This document shows positions 17,056 through 26,309 of a stretch of 37,765 nucleotides of DNA, piece by piece (the stretch's first letter is position 1; every line of letters begins with the position of its first letter). The notes under the pieces are model-generated. The model searched no databases, was not told the DNA's origin, and was given only the letters and a program-made list of their open reading frames with translations. A program made the position numbers and the translations under genes. This DNA is from Planctomycetota bacterium (GTDB lineage Bacteria > Planctomycetota > Planctomycetia > Pirellulales > UBA1268). The stretch spans positions 1-37,765 of the forward strand of contig QWOP01000090.1 in NCBI GenBank assembly GCA_003669605.1, read 5' to 3'.

Positions 17056-18399
17056 ATGCAACGACGGACATTTCTTCACCGCGGCACCGCGGCGGCGGCC
17101 GGGGTTCTTGCGGCAGGGCAGGTTGCGGCCGCCGGCAACCGCCCGCTCCGCGTCGCGCTGATCGGCTGCGGATGGTATGGCAAAACCGATCTGTTTCACC
17201 TCATGCAAGTCGAACAGATCGAGGTCGTGGGGATCTGCGACGTGGATCGCATCATGCTTGAGGACGCGGCGCAGTTGGTGTCGCAGCGACAGCCCTCCAG
17301 AAAGATCCCTCCGCAGTTCAGCGACTACCGTCAGCTCTTCGCGGCAGTGTCCCCGGAGATCGTCCTTGTCGGCACTCCAGACCATTGGCACTGCCTGCCG
17401 ATGATCGCGGCCTGCGAGGCGGGGGCCGACGTGTATGTCCAGAAGCCGATCAGCTTCGACGTTGTCGAGGGGCGGGCGATGGTGGCGGCGGCGCGAAAGC
17501 ATGGCCGCACTGTGCAGGTCGGCCTCCAGCGCCGCAGCACTCCCCATCTTCTCCAGGCCCGTGACAAGTTCGTCGCCTCGGGCCGGCTCGGCAAGATCGC
17601 CGCGGTTGACATCCATAGTTACTACGGTTCTCGCAACGCCTTTCCTCCCGCGGCAGCACCGCCGGAGTCGCTCGACTGGGAGATGTACTGCGGCCCGGCA
17701 CCGCTGGTCGAATACCATCCGCAGATCCATCCGCGTTCGTGGCGGGACTGCGTCGAGTTCAGCAACGGACAGACCGGCGATCTGTGCGTCCATTTCTACG
17801 ACTTGGTGCGTTTCTTCCTCGGCTTGAGTTGGCCGCAACGGATCTCGGCCACAGGGGGGGTCCTCGTTCGCCCGGCCGATTCGTTCGTCAAGGTCCACGA
17901 CACGCAGACCGCCCTCTTCGACCATGGCGACGTGCAGGTGGTGTGGACGCAGCGCAACTGGGGGGAGAATCCTGATCCGGCCTACCCTTGGGGCGCCACG
18001 CTCTATGGCGACAAGGGGACGCTCAAATTGAGCGTCCAGTCGTACGACTTTAGGCCGACCGATGGCGGTCAGCCCGAGCACGGCGACTTCCTCGACGAGC
18101 GGGAGAAGTACCCGGAGGATGTCGAGCACAAGGAGACAGAGGCGTTTGCTGCCCCCGCCACCCGCCGCCACATGCTCGATTTCCTCGCCGCCCGCTCAGG
18201 CGGAACGAAGCCGGTTGCGGACATCGAGGAGGGGCAGATCTCCTCGGCGTCGTGCATTCTTGCCAACCTCGCGATGCGACTCGGCCGCAGCCTATCCCTC
18301 GACGCCCAGGGGAACCTCGTCGGCGATGCGGAAGCCGATCGTCTGCTGGCTCGTTCCTATCGCCAGCCTTGGATCCACCCGCTGCCGGGCGAGGTCTGA
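17056..18399 (+). CDS. Tat-exported Gfo/Idh/MocA family oxidoreductase
   Basis: The 447-residue protein begins QRRTFLHRG followed by an Ala-rich hydrophobic segment, a twin-arginine signal. The NAD(P)-binding motif GCGWYG is at about residues 37-42, and the KP dyad appears as VQKPIS (K130) in place of the common EKP. The C-terminal part has the typical GDLCVHFYDLVRFFLG and GDKGTLKL segments. The family acts on sugars, inositols or glycans by NAD-dependent steps. In planctomycetes many Tat-exported members occur, with substrates mostly unknown. The ATG at 17056 has a GAGGGGGG site ahead. The gene converges on the UPF0261 gene. Confidence 0.87.
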   Translation: MQRRTFLHRGTAAAAGVLAAGQVAAAGNRPLRVALIGCGWYGKTDLFHLMQVEQIEVVGICDVDRIMLEDAAQLVSQRQPSRKIPPQFSDYRQLFAAVSPEIVLVGTPDHWHCLPMIAACEAGADVYVQKPISFDVVEGRAMVAAARKHGRTVQVGLQRRSTPHLLQARDKFVASGRLGKIAAVDIHSYYGSRNAFPPAAAPPESLDWEMYCGPAPLVEYHPQIHPRSWRDCVEFSNGQTGDLCVHFYDLVRFFLGLSWPQRISATGGVLVRPADSFVKVHDTQTALFDHGDVQVVWTQRNWGENPDPAYPWGATLYGDKGTLKLSVQSYDFRPTDGGQPEHGDFLDEREKYPEDVEHKETEAFAAPATRRHMLDFLAARSGGTKPVADIEEGQISSASCILANLAMRLGRSLSLDAQGNLVGDAEADRLLARSYRQPWIHPLPGEV

Positions 18400-18471
18400 T
18401 CGGGCCGCACAGGGCACAGAAGGAAAGGCGTTGGACCGGGAGGGCTTACCGGCAATGGGCATCTTTGCGCC

Positions 18472-18503
18472 GCGGGGCGCTGGCTTCGCGGGGCGCTGGC
18501 TTC
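18472..18503. repeat. 16-bp tandem duplication at a stop codon
   Basis: The 16-mer GCGGGGCGCTGGCTTC is perfectly duplicated at 18472-18487 and 18488-18503. The second copy supplies two of the three bases of the TGA stop (18502-18504) of the minus-strand UPF0261 gene, so the duplication begins at the stop and extends into its 3' region. It resembles the 21-bp repeat at 9740-9802 in position but not in sequence. Confidence 0.9.
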
Positions 18504-19716
18504 AATTGGCGAGCAAGCGCCCGACACACGCCTCGGCAAACCGAGGATCGTTGATGGCGCAGTCGAGTTCGACGAGCGGGATGCCAACTTTGACAAACGT
18601 GCGGATCGACGAGAAGAGGGCGTCGTCGGCGGCGGCGTCGTAAAACGGCTGGCCGGCGACGCTGATCATGCTGATCCCTTTGAGTGGCAACAGCACAGTC
18701 GCCGGGCCGGTCGAGCGATTCACTTTCTCGGCGAGGATTTTTCCCAGATCCTGGCATTCTTCTGGTGTCGTTCGCATCAGCGTTACCTGCGCGTTGTGCT
18801 GGTAGAAACGCCGATCACGAAACTTTTCCGGCACCGTTTCCGGGGCGCCGAAATTCACCATGTCGAGACAGCCCGGAGCGATCACCGCCGGGATGCCACG
18901 GGTGGCCGCGGCATCGAGTCTCTTCGGCCCGGCGCCGAGAATCCCGCCGACGAGTTCGTCGGCCCATTCTGTCGTTGTGACATCAAGAACCCCGGCCACC
19001 GGCCCACCGGCGATCAACGACTCCATCGTCCGTCCCCCTGTGCCGGTGGCATGGAAGATGACCACGTCCCTGCCGGATTCCTCAAGCAGATCGCGGGCTC
19101 GTTCGACGCAAGGGGTCGTGTTACCGAACATCGAGGCCACGATCAGGGGGCGCTCGCTTTGCCCGACGGCGCCAACTGCGAGACGGGCGTTGCAATCGAC
19201 GAGGGCACAGATCGCCGCTGCTGCCCGGGTAAATTGGGCCCGCGTGAAGACGTTGAGCCCGGCGACGTCGGAGACGGCTGGGATCATGACGATGTCGGCA
19301 ACGTCGAGATAGGGGGCGACGTTGCCGCTGGCGAGCGTGGAGACCATCACCTTCGGCACGCCGAGGGGGAGGCTCCGCATCGCGGCGGTGCCGATGATCG
19401 TGCCGCCGGAGCCCCCCATCGAGACGATTCCCCCGAGCCGCCCTTCGCTGTGCAACCGGCGGACGATGTGCGGCGCTGCGGCGGCGAACGCCGTCACCAT
19501 CGCGCCCCGGTCGCTCTCCGCGCGAAGCGCGGCGAGATCGATGCCGCTCTCGGCCGCGATCTGCCCAGCGGAGATGTCGGCTGTGATCTGGGAGTGGCCG
19601 AAGCCGCCGCAATCGACCAGCAGCGGTTGATGGCCTTGGGTGCGGATCGCATCGGCGAGGAAGCGGTGTTCGGCCCCCTTGGTGTCGAAGGTACCGAGGA
19701 CGACGATGGTGGCCAT
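18502..19716 (-). CDS. UPF0261 (Tm-1-like ATP-binding) protein
   Basis: The 404-residue protein has the family start ATIVVLGTFDTKGAE, followed by LVDCGGFG, the Gly-rich GGSGGTIIG and the segment PKVMVSTLASGN. Later segments are MFGNTTPCVERA and IVIAPGCLDMVNFGAPE-like sequence. Plant Tm-1 binds ATP and inhibits tobamovirus replication; the bacterial function is not established. The partner gene 21 bp upstream encodes the TIM-barrel hydrolase-like domain that is fused to this domain in plant and fungal relatives. The two are likely one complex (inference). Confidence 0.9.
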   Translation of the reverse strand: MATIVVLGTFDTKGAEHRFLADAIRTQGHQPLLVDCGGFGHSQITADISAGQIAAESGIDLAALRAESDRGAMVTAFAAAAPHIVRRLHSEGRLGGIVSMGGSGGTIIGTAAMRSLPLGVPKVMVSTLASGNVAPYLDVADIVMIPAVSDVAGLNVFTRAQFTRAAAAICALVDCNARLAVGAVGQSERPLIVASMFGNTTPCVERARDLLEESGRDVVIFHATGTGGRTMESLIAGGPVAGVLDVTTTEWADELVGGILGAGPKRLDAAATRGIPAVIAPGCLDMVNFGAPETVPEKFRDRRFYQHNAQVTLMRTTPEECQDLGKILAEKVNRSTGPATVLLPLKGISMISVAGQPFYDAAADDALFSSIRTFVKVGIPLVELDCAINDPRFAEACVGRLLAN

Positions 19717-19737
19717 GCAAGGCTTCCGGTGGGGGGG

Positions 19738-20616
19738 TCAGGGCTTTGGCAGGCGGAGGGCGGTGAACCGGCGGACCTCGGCGGTGAGTGCTGTCTCGAC
19801 GGGGAGTCGCTCCATCGAACTGGCACCGTAGAAGCCGTCCACGCCCTGGCATGTCTTGAGGATGAAAGATGCGTCGTCTGGCGTGGCGATCGGGCCGCCG
19901 TGGCAGAGGACAAGGACATCCCCCCGGGTCGATTTGGCTGCGTCGGTGATTGCCTGCACCTCGGCCACGCTTCCGGCGAGCGTCTTGGCGGTGGCCGCGC
20001 CGATCGTGCCCCCCGTGGTCAGCCCCATGTGGGCCACGATGATGTCGGCACCGGCCGCTGCCATCAGCCGTGCCTCCTCCGGATTGAAGACGTAGGGGGT
20101 GGTGAGCATGTCTGCGGCACGGGCGGCGGCGATCAGATCGACCTCGTGGGAATAGCCCATGCCGGTCTCTTCGAGATTCGCCCGAAAGGTGCCGTCAATC
20201 AGTCCCACGGTGGGAAAGTTCTGGATGCCGGCGAACCCCAGCTCCTTGAGCTCGCGGAGGAACTGCTCGCGGAGGAGGAACGGATCGGTGCCATTGACGC
20301 CGGCGAGCACGGGGGTGTGCTTCACGGCGGTGAGCACCTCCCGGGCCATGTCGCGGACGATCTCATTGGCATTGCCGTAGGCGAGGAGCCCGGCGAGTGA
20401 CCCCCGGCCGGCCATCCGGTAGCGGCCGGAGTTGTAGATCACGATCAAGTCGACTCCGCCGGCCTCCTCACATTTCGCGGAGAGCCCCGTGCCCGCCCCG
20501 GCTCCAATGATGGGGATTCCAGAGTGAACTCTGGCCCGGAGGCGGGTGAGAATCGCCCCCCGTGAATGGGACCGCGCTGCCGGTGCATCGACGGGCGGAA
20601 ACTGCTCAGCGGACAT
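19738..20616 (-). CDS. PEP-hydrolase-like TIM-barrel protein
   Basis: The 292-residue product matches the phosphoenolpyruvate hydrolase-like TIM-barrel family (PF09370 type). Typical segments are [72 protein letters not shown] and LVLCHGGPI. The ATG at 20616 is preferred to a start at 20730, which would add 38 Arg/Pro-rich residues and cross the divergent M1 promoter region. It lies directly upstream of the UPF0261 gene, the arrangement commonly seen for these two families. Catalytic activity in bacteria is not shown; the name reflects homology only. Confidence 0.85.
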   Translation of the reverse strand: MSAEQFPPVDAPAARSHSRGAILTRLRARVHSGIPIIGAGAGTGLSAKCEEAGGVDLIVIYNSGRYRMAGRGSLAGLLAYGNANEIVRDMAREVLTAVKHTPVLAGVNGTDPFLLREQFLRELKELGFAGIQNFPTVGLIDGTFRANLEETGMGYSHEVDLIAAARAADMLTTPYVFNPEEARLMAAAGADIIVAHMGLTTGGTIGAATAKTLAGSVAEVQAITDAAKSTRGDVLVLCHGGPIATPDDASFILKTCQGVDGFYGASSMERLPVETALTAEVRRFTALRLPKP

Positions 20617-20671
20617 GCGGGGTACCTGCGGTGAGGCGACGGAAGGAGGACAGCGGGGGATTGGAGGGCGA

Positions 20672-20679
20672 ATTATACT
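20672..20679. promoter_or_regulatory. Shared -10-like element between the TIM-barrel and M1 genes
   Basis: On the minus strand 20677-20672 reads TATAAT, a perfect -10, ending 55 nt before the ATG at 20616. On the plus strand the overlapping 20674-20679 reads TATACT (5 of 6), 49 nt before the ATG at 20729. No consensus -35 is seen in either direction. This is the only AT-rich spot in the 112 bp divergent region. Confidence 0.4.
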
Positions 20680-20728
20680 CCCCCGACGTTCGCTTCCGCG
20701 GCCCCCTTTCCCACTGGTGACGAGTTCC

Positions 20729-23485
20729 ATGGCAGTTCACGCTTCAATCACCATCGCTGTCAGGACCCCCGCAGGCTCCCATCCGATTGACAGCGGATCA
20801 TGCCTTGGCGCCGGGAAGGCTGCTGCCTCGTCCCGCCCTTGGCGAGGGCTTGGCCTGCGGGCGACGGTCGTCGTTTGGCTAGCGTGGATGGCGGGAGCCA
20901 GTTCAGCGGAGGAGGTCTTTCAATGCCGCTGCCACGACCACAGTCGATTGGCAGCCGCGGGCGATGCCGCCAGCGGACGCCGCTATGCTCCTGACCGCGA
21001 CGTCGACATGATCCATATACGGATTGACGTCACGCCCGACTTCTCCCGGCACACCGTGCGGGGGACAACGTCGCTGACGTTCAGGCCGATCTCCAAGCCG
21101 CTGGTGACGCTGACACTCGACGCGGTCGATCTGACGATTCCCACCGTGCGTGCCGATGTGCCGGTGGCCGACCATACCGTCACCCGCGAGCACTGTGTGA
21201 TTCGCTTTGCCGAGCCGATCCCCGTCGGCAAGGAGGTGACGCTCCACCTCGACCACGAGGCCGAGCCACGGCGGGGGCTCTACTTCCGGACCCCCGACAT
21301 GGGATACCCCGCCGGTGACACCCATGTCTGGACGCAGGGTGAAGCGCATGAGTCGCGCCACTGGTTCCCCAGCCACGACTACCCCAACGAGCGGTCCAGC
21401 AGCGAGGTGATCTGCCATGTGCCTGCCGAGATGACCGTTCTCTCCAATGGCCGGAAGGTCACCGAGGAGATCGATCCGGCGAGCGGTCTGAAGACGGTCC
21501 ACTGGCGGCAGGACAAGCCGCACGTCACCTACTTGATCTGCCTCGTCGCCGGAAACTTTGAGAAACTCCAGGGGCAGCACCGCGACGTGCCGCTGGGCTT
21601 CTATACGCAGCCATCGACAAAGGCCCAAGCGGTGCATTCCTTCGGCGACACCTCGTCGATCATGGCCTTTTTCGAGGACGACATCGGCGTCGCCTACCCC
21701 TGGGAAAAATACGACCAGGTGACGATCCAGGATTTCGTTGCCGGTGGCATGGAGAACACCAGCCTGACGACGCTCACCGATCAGACGCTCCACACTGCCG
21801 ACACCGAGACCATCCGTTCCTCGCGGTCGCTCGATGCCCACGAACTGGCCCACCAGTGGTTCGGCGATTACGTGACGTGCAAGGATTGGAGCCACCTGTG
21901 GCTCAACGAGGGGTTTGCCACCTACTACGCCCATCTCTATGAAGGCCACAAGTTCGGCCGTGACGAACTGCTCTACGGCTTATGGAACGATGCTGAGCGG
22001 CAGATCTTTCCCCAGGGGGATGACACCAAGCCGATGGTGTGGCGTGACTACCGTGACGCCAGCGAGCAGTTCGACTACCGGGCCTATCCCAAGGGGAGCT
22101 GGGTGCTCCACATGCTCCGCAGCCATTTTGGCGACGAGCTCTACCGCCGGGCGGTGAAGACGTACCTCGAGAGGCACGCCCTCGGCACCGTCACCAGCGA
22201 CGATCTCCGGCAGGTGTTCGAGGAGCTCAGCGGTCAGCCGCTCGACCGGTTTTTCGACCAGTGGGTGTACCATGCCCGTTATCCCGATCTCCGCGTCGAT
22301 TATGACTGGCGGCCGGAGGACAAACTGGCTCACGTCTCGGTACGACAGACCCACCAGACAAGCGCCCACGTTCTCCCTTTTGCGTTGACGACCAGCGTGC
22401 GGTTTGTGTTCGACGACGGCACGAGCATCGACCGGCCGATCGAGATCACGGGGGCGGCGCACGACTTCCAGTTTCCGCTGGAGAAGCAGCCGCGGCTGGT
22501 CCGTTTCGATCCGGCTTATACGCTGCTGGCGAAGGTCGACTTTCCGGTGCCGGAAGCGATGTTCATGGCCCAGCTCGAGCAGGCCGGTGATCCGATCGGC
22601 CGCATCCTGGCGGTGCGGGGCCTGGAAAAGCTGCGGACACGCGCCGCTGTCGATCGGCTGGGGCGGGTCCTGCGGGAGGATGGATTCCGCGGTGTTCGTG
22701 AGCAGGCGGCGCAGGCCCTGCAGGCGGTGGGCAGCGACGAGTCGCTCGGGGAACTTGAGAAGTCGCTCGAGCAGCCGGATGCACGCGTCCGGAAGCGGGT
22801 CGTGGAGGCGCTGGCCGGGTTCTACAAGACGGCGGTTATGGAACGCCTCGTCGCTGTCGCCCAGATCGAGAAGAATCCGGCCATCCGGGCGGTGGCCATT
22901 GAGGGACTGGGGAAGTACCAGCTCCCGGCGGCCCGCGAGGCGATTCTCGATGCCCTTCGCTCCGACTCGTTCCGCCAGGAGATCGCGGCGGCGGCGATGC
23001 ACGCCCTTGCCGCCCAGCACGACCAGACGCTTCTCCAACCGCTGGTGCGGTTGGTGCAGTCGAAGCCCGATGCCTTTCCTTCCGGGGTGCTCGGCACGGC
23101 GCTGCGGACGGCAGGAAAACTCGGCAGTCTGCGGGACGACCGGACGGCTGTCAGAGAGTTTCTCGAGCCTTTCCTCCACGATGCCCGGCCGCCAGTGCAG
23201 ACAGCCGCGATCGCGGCGCTTGGCGATCTGGGGGATCGGCAGGCGGAGGCCGTGCTGTCGACGCTCGCCAAGCGGGGCTCCGCAGACCGAATCGGCCAGG
23301 CGGCGGAAGCGGCCCTGGGGGCCTTGCGCTCCAGGCAGCCCTTGGTGCCAGGGGAGGTCAAGGAGCTTCGCGGTCTGGTGCGGAAGCTCGAGGAATCGCA
23401 CGACAAACTCCTCCGCAAGGTCGACGACTTGGAGATCCGTCTCAAGGCCAAGGCCGAGATGCCGGCGGCGGTGCCGACCAACTAG
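20729..23485 (+). CDS. M1-family zinc aminopeptidase with C-terminal HEAT repeats
   Basis: The 918-residue protein has the M1 signature: exopeptidase GGMEN motif (VAGGMENTS), HELAH (H371, E372, H375) and the third zinc ligand E394 in WLNEGF, giving HExxH-x18-E. An N-terminal hydrophobic stretch after [15 protein letters not shown] suggests export. From about residue 620 the sequence turns into HEAT/armadillo-like helical repeats (for example [23 protein letters not shown] and [13 protein letters not shown]), ending in a coiled-coil-like tail. The HEAT region replaces the ERAP1-like C-domain seen in classical M1 enzymes and is likely a peptide-binding or protein-interaction arm. The ATG at 20729 was chosen; upstream in-frame residues are low-complexity. 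Confidence 0.9.
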   Translation: MAVHASITIAVRTPAGSHPIDSGSCLGAGKAAASSRPWRGLGLRATVVVWLAWMAGASSAEEVFQCRCHDHSRLAAAGDAASGRRYAPDRDVDMIHIRIDVTPDFSRHTVRGTTSLTFRPISKPLVTLTLDAVDLTIPTVRADVPVADHTVTREHCVIRFAEPIPVGKEVTLHLDHEAEPRRGLYFRTPDMGYPAGDTHVWTQGEAHESRHWFPSHDYPNERSSSEVICHVPAEMTVLSNGRKVTEEIDPASGLKTVHWRQDKPHVTYLICLVAGNFEKLQGQHRDVPLGFYTQPSTKAQAVHSFGDTSSIMAFFEDDIGVAYPWEKYDQVTIQDFVAGGMENTSLTTLTDQTLHTADTETIRSSRSLDAHELAHQWFGDYVTCKDWSHLWLNEGFATYYAHLYEGHKFGRDELLYGLWNDAERQIFPQGDDTKPMVWRDYRDASEQFDYRAYPKGSWVLHMLRSHFGDELYRRAVKTYLERHALGTVTSDDLRQVFEELSGQPLDRFFDQWVYHARYPDLRVDYDWRPEDKLAHVSVRQTHQTSAHVLPFALTTSVRFVFDDGTSIDRPIEITGAAHDFQFPLEKQPRLVRFDPAYTLLAKVDFPVPEAMFMAQLEQAGDPIGRILAVRGLEKLRTRAAVDRLGRVLREDGFRGVREQAAQALQAVGSDESLGELEKSLEQPDARVRKRVVEALAGFYKTAVMERLVAVAQIEKNPAIRAVAIEGLGKYQLPAAREAILDALRSDSFRQEIAAAAMHALAAQHDQTLLQPLVRLVQSKPDAFPSGVLGTALRTAGKLGSLRDDRTAVREFLEPFLHDARPPVQTAAIAALGDLGDRQAEAVLSTLAKRGSADRIGQAAEAALGALRSRQPLVPGEVKELRGLVRKLEESHDKLLRKVDDLEIRLKAKAEMPAAVPTN

Positions 23486-23623
23486 ACGGCGGTAAAAAAT
23501 TCTCTCCTGGGACTTCCCTGTGTGGAGATCCTTTGCTATTCAAGGTGGTTGGAGCCTTGCCAGGGCTGACTGGGAAGGTGGGGCCTGGTGAGGTGAGAAA
23601 GAATCACAGAGGAACCGGCGGCG

Positions 23624-24577
23624 TTGCTGCACTCGTTCAACGATTTTGAGGCCTGGGGTGACGCTGTTCGCGGCGCCGACTTGCGGCTGGTGTGTGACCG
23701 AGTGAAACAACCCTTGTGGCAGTTGGCCACCGTGCGGGTCGGTGAGGTCGAGGTGCAGGTGGCCTACGAGGGGGCGGGCAATGCCTCCTACGGCGTCAAC
23801 ACGCACGCCGGACCGATTCTCTTCCTGCCGATGACGCATGGCGGACAGCATGTAGCCAACGGCGAATCACTCGACGGTGGTGCCTGCTTCCTCATTCCCC
23901 CGGGGGGCGATTTCAGCATCGCTGTCAAGGACTGTGCGCATGCCTGGTGCTCGATCGCCATTCCTCCGGGGTCGTTGGCGGCGCTGCAGGGCTGCGGTGG
24001 AGGGGATCGGCACGAAGCATTCTCTGGCCCCAGCCGGGTGCTCCGCTCCCCACTGGCTGCGACGAAGCGGCTCCGGGAGCTGATTAGCGCTGTGGCCGGT
24101 GCCGATCTGTTTTCCATGCCGCACGGGCCAGCCCATGCCGCAGCGGCGCGGCAGCTCCTCGCCTCGGCAGCAGCCTGCCTCCCTGCTGCAACTGTCGCGC
24201 CCGCTCCGATCGGTCGCCCGCGTCTCGATCGCCGGCGGATCATCGGCTGCACCATGGCGCTGATCGATGCCGACGCTGACAAGCGGACCACGGTGGCCGA
24301 ACTGGCCGCCCGCGTCGGGGTCACCCAGCGGACGCTGGTCAGGGTTTTCCACGACTCCTTAGGGATGAGTCCCCGGCAATACCTCTCGCTGCGGTTGCTG
24401 CACGGCGTCCGCCGGTCACTGCGGCAGGCCGACCCCGACGGCACCACAGTCTCCCGGGTGCTCGTGGGGCATGGCATCTGGGAATTCGGCCGGTTTGCCG
24501 TCCGCTACCGGCGCCATTTTGGCGAGACTCTCTCCGCAACGCTCTGCCGGTCCATCACGCCTGGGACTGAGGGGTGA
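23624..24577 (+). CDS. AraC-family transcriptional regulator
   Basis: The 317-residue protein ends in a typical AraC/XylS DNA-binding domain (about 205-307), with TVAELAARVGVTQRTLVRVFHDSLGMSPRQYL and then GIWEFGRFAVRYRRHFGETL. The N-terminal half has a cupin-like pattern (GPILFLPMTHGGQHVANG, FLIPPGG) and probably senses a ligand. The start is TTG at 23624 with GAGG about 11 nt before it; no better upstream start is visible. The 3' end overlaps that of the convergent response regulator gene by 23 bp. Its target and ligand are unknown. Confidence 0.85.
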   Translation: MLHSFNDFEAWGDAVRGADLRLVCDRVKQPLWQLATVRVGEVEVQVAYEGAGNASYGVNTHAGPILFLPMTHGGQHVANGESLDGGACFLIPPGGDFSIAVKDCAHAWCSIAIPPGSLAALQGCGGGDRHEAFSGPSRVLRSPLAATKRLRELISAVAGADLFSMPHGPAHAAAARQLLASAAACLPAATVAPAPIGRPRLDRRRIIGCTMALIDADADKRTTVAELAARVGVTQRTLVRVFHDSLGMSPRQYLSLRLLHGVRRSLRQADPDGTTVSRVLVGHGIWEFGRFAVRYRRHFGETLSATLCRSITPGTEG

Positions 24578-25232
24578 TCCCCGAGACGTGGAGCACGGCG
24601 AGGCGGATGAGGCGGGGGCCGGTGGCCGCCAGTTTCTTGGTGATGCTCTTGCGGTGCGTTTCGGCGGTTTGCGGACTGATCCCCAGCCGCGCCGCGATTT
24701 CGGTATTGGTCAGGCCGTGACCGATCTGGGTGAACACATCCAGTTCCCGGCGACTGAGAATGATGGCAATGTCTTTGCCGCATCCAGAGTGATCGGCATC
24801 GAGCTGGAGACGGGCGATCTCGCGTGACAACCGCGACAGGCCGGCCGACTTTTCGACGACCGCACCCACGGCCGGCGGAATCGGCCCCCGACGGATTCCC
24901 ATGAGCGTCATCGCACTGCCGATGACCAACACTTTCACAGCCGGGTTGGCGGCGGTGAGGGTCTCGACGAGCCCCAGGCCGGAGCCATCCGGGAGGGCTG
25001 GATTGAGGATCACCAGCCCCGGACGGTGGTCGGCACTGGCTTTTGCGGCCTCGGCCAGCATCGACGACGTGGCCACGATCCGCAGGTCGTGCCGCACGGC
25101 AAGGTAGCCAGCGAGCAGTTCGGCGAACATCGCGTCGGCATCAATGATCAACGTTGCAGTGCCGAGCCTTCGTTGGGCCTCCAGCTGGGGAGCGGTTGCC
25201 GCCGCTCTGGCCAGATGGTCGCTGATCGTCAT
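24555..25232 (-). CDS. LuxR-type response regulator with degenerate receiver domain
   Basis: The 225-residue protein has a REC-like domain (about 26-135) and a LuxR/FixJ-type HTH (about 155-215, with LSRRELDVFTQIGHGLTNTEIAARLGISPQTAETH). In the receiver the acidic pocket is D31/D33. The phospho-acceptor position in the strand VILNPALPDGSG is Asn77 rather than Asp, while the conserved Lys is K128. The Asn codon (AAT) is clear in the sequence. The protein is therefore probably not regulated by classical Asp phosphorylation and may act as a pseudo-receiver or be constitutively set. No histidine kinase is adjacent. A promoter-like pair precedes it. Confidence 0.87.
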   Translation of the reverse strand: MTISDHLARAAATAPQLEAQRRLGTATLIIDADAMFAELLAGYLAVRHDLRIVATSSMLAEAAKASADHRPGLVILNPALPDGSGLGLVETLTAANPAVKVLVIGSAMTLMGIRRGPIPPAVGAVVEKSAGLSRLSREIARLQLDADHSGCGKDIAIILSRRELDVFTQIGHGLTNTEIAARLGISPQTAETHRKSITKKLAATGPRLIRLAVLHVSGITPQSQA

Positions 25233-25276
25233 GGGGACTCCGCACTTGCTTCCGCACCTCCCGCGTCTTTACCTCT

Positions 25277-25305
25277 TCTATATTCCATAGCGATCCCGCG
25301 GTCAC
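25277..25305 (-). promoter_or_regulatory. Putative promoter of the response regulator gene
   Basis: On the minus strand GTGACC (25305-25300), 17 nt spacer, then TATAGA (25282-25277); each hexamer matches 4 of 6 consensus bases. The -10 ends 44 nt before the ATG at 25232, the same distance as for the dsbD-like gene. Pattern-based only. Confidence 0.35.
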
Positions 25306-25378
25306 GCAATGCACTTTCGGACAAAACGCCTGCCATCTGCAGCGGGAACGGGGGAGGAAGTTGGGCGCGTGCGGCTGG

Positions 25379-26215
25379 TCAGCCCGCCCCGTGTTTACGG
25401 AACCAATCGAGCATCCGTTTCCAGCCGTCGTCGGCTTGATCTTTTCGGTAACTGGGCCGGTAGTCGGCCAGGAAGCCGTGCGGCGTATCGGGATAGAGAA
25501 CGATCTCGGACTCCTTCCCGGCTGCGCTGAGGGCGGCCCGCATCGCCTCGACGGTGTCGTTGGGGATGCCGCCGTCAGCGCCGCCGTAGAGGCCGAGGAC
25601 CGGGGAGGAGAGCGCCTCCACGATGTCGATGGGGTTGGTGGGATGGAGGTCGTCGGTCTGCGAGCGGAGCCGGCCGTACCAGGCCGCACCGGCCTTGACC
25701 CGCGGATTGTGGGCGGCATACAGCCAGACGATCCGTCCGCCCCAGCAGAATCCAGTGATCGCCAAGCGGTTGGTGTCTCCGAAGTGCTCCGCGGCTGCGG
25801 CCACCGTGGCGTCGAGGTCGTCCATCACCTGCCGGTCGGGCACTTTGGAAATGACCTTGGCGATGATCTCCTGGATGTTTTCCATTCCCGCGACATCACC
25901 CTCTCGGAACGAGAGTTCTGGGGCGATGGCCAGCCAACCCTCCTTGGCCAAACGGCGACAGAGGTCGCGGATATGTTCGTGGACACCGAAAATCTCCTGG
26001 ACCACCAGCGCTACCGGAAACGGGCCCCTTCCCAGCGGAGCGGCCCGGTATGCCGGCATCGCTCCCCCTGCGACAGCGATCGTGAATTCGGCGGCAGCGA
26101 GGCCCGCGGTGTCGGTAGTGATCGTCTCGGCGGTCACCGGCCGTACCGCCAGGGCGAATCCTGCCGCCAGTGCCGTCACAGCGTCACGGCGGCCGGGATT
26201 GAATGGGATTGGCAT
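25379..26215 (-). CDS. Dienelactone hydrolase-family protein, exported
   Basis: The 278-residue alpha/beta hydrolase shows the DLH triad: C157 in GFCWGG, D214 in GGADGG and H246 in TPHGF, plus the conserved E74 in QEIFGVHE. The N-terminus [16 protein letters not shown] is twin-arginine-like, so periplasmic location is likely. DLH enzymes open dienelactones in chloroaromatic degradation, but many relatives have other substrates, and no aromatic gene cluster is seen here. The TATCAT element at 26269-26274 (minus strand) lies 53 nt before its start. Confidence 0.87.
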   Translation of the reverse strand: MPIPFNPGRRDAVTALAAGFALAVRPVTAETITTDTAGLAAAEFTIAVAGGAMPAYRAAPLGRGPFPVALVVQEIFGVHEHIRDLCRRLAKEGWLAIAPELSFREGDVAGMENIQEIIAKVISKVPDRQVMDDLDATVAAAAEHFGDTNRLAITGFCWGGRIVWLYAAHNPRVKAGAAWYGRLRSQTDDLHPTNPIDIVEALSSPVLGLYGGADGGIPNDTVEAMRAALSAAGKESEIVLYPDTPHGFLADYRPSYRKDQADDGWKRMLDWFRKHGAG

Positions 26216-26268
26216 CGGGGCAACTCCACAAGGGGATTCGCTGGCTCAAACGGCCGGCGGATGAAGGC

Positions 26269-26274
26269 ATGATA
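26269..26274 (-). promoter_or_regulatory. TATCAT -10-like element before the dienelactone hydrolase gene
   Basis: Minus-strand TATCAT (5 of 6 against TATAAT) in GC-rich flanks, 53 nt before the ATG at 26215. No -35 with consensus bases is visible at 16-18 nt. The same hexamer is found before the TPR gene (30210-30215). Confidence 0.3.
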
Positions 26275-26309
26275 CCGGCCTGATCGGGCTCGGTGCCGGC
26301 GGCGGCGAA

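Noticed and set aside
18796..20400. Long plus-strand open frame (534 codons) antisense to the UPF0261 and TIM-barrel genes
   Set aside because: The minus-strand genes match known families along their length, and long antisense frames are expected in GC-rich coding DNA; the antisense product has odd composition and no family sequence.
21980..23401. 473-codon minus-strand frame antisense to the M1 peptidase
   Set aside because: Same reason: the plus-strand M1 and HEAT sequence is clearly the gene.
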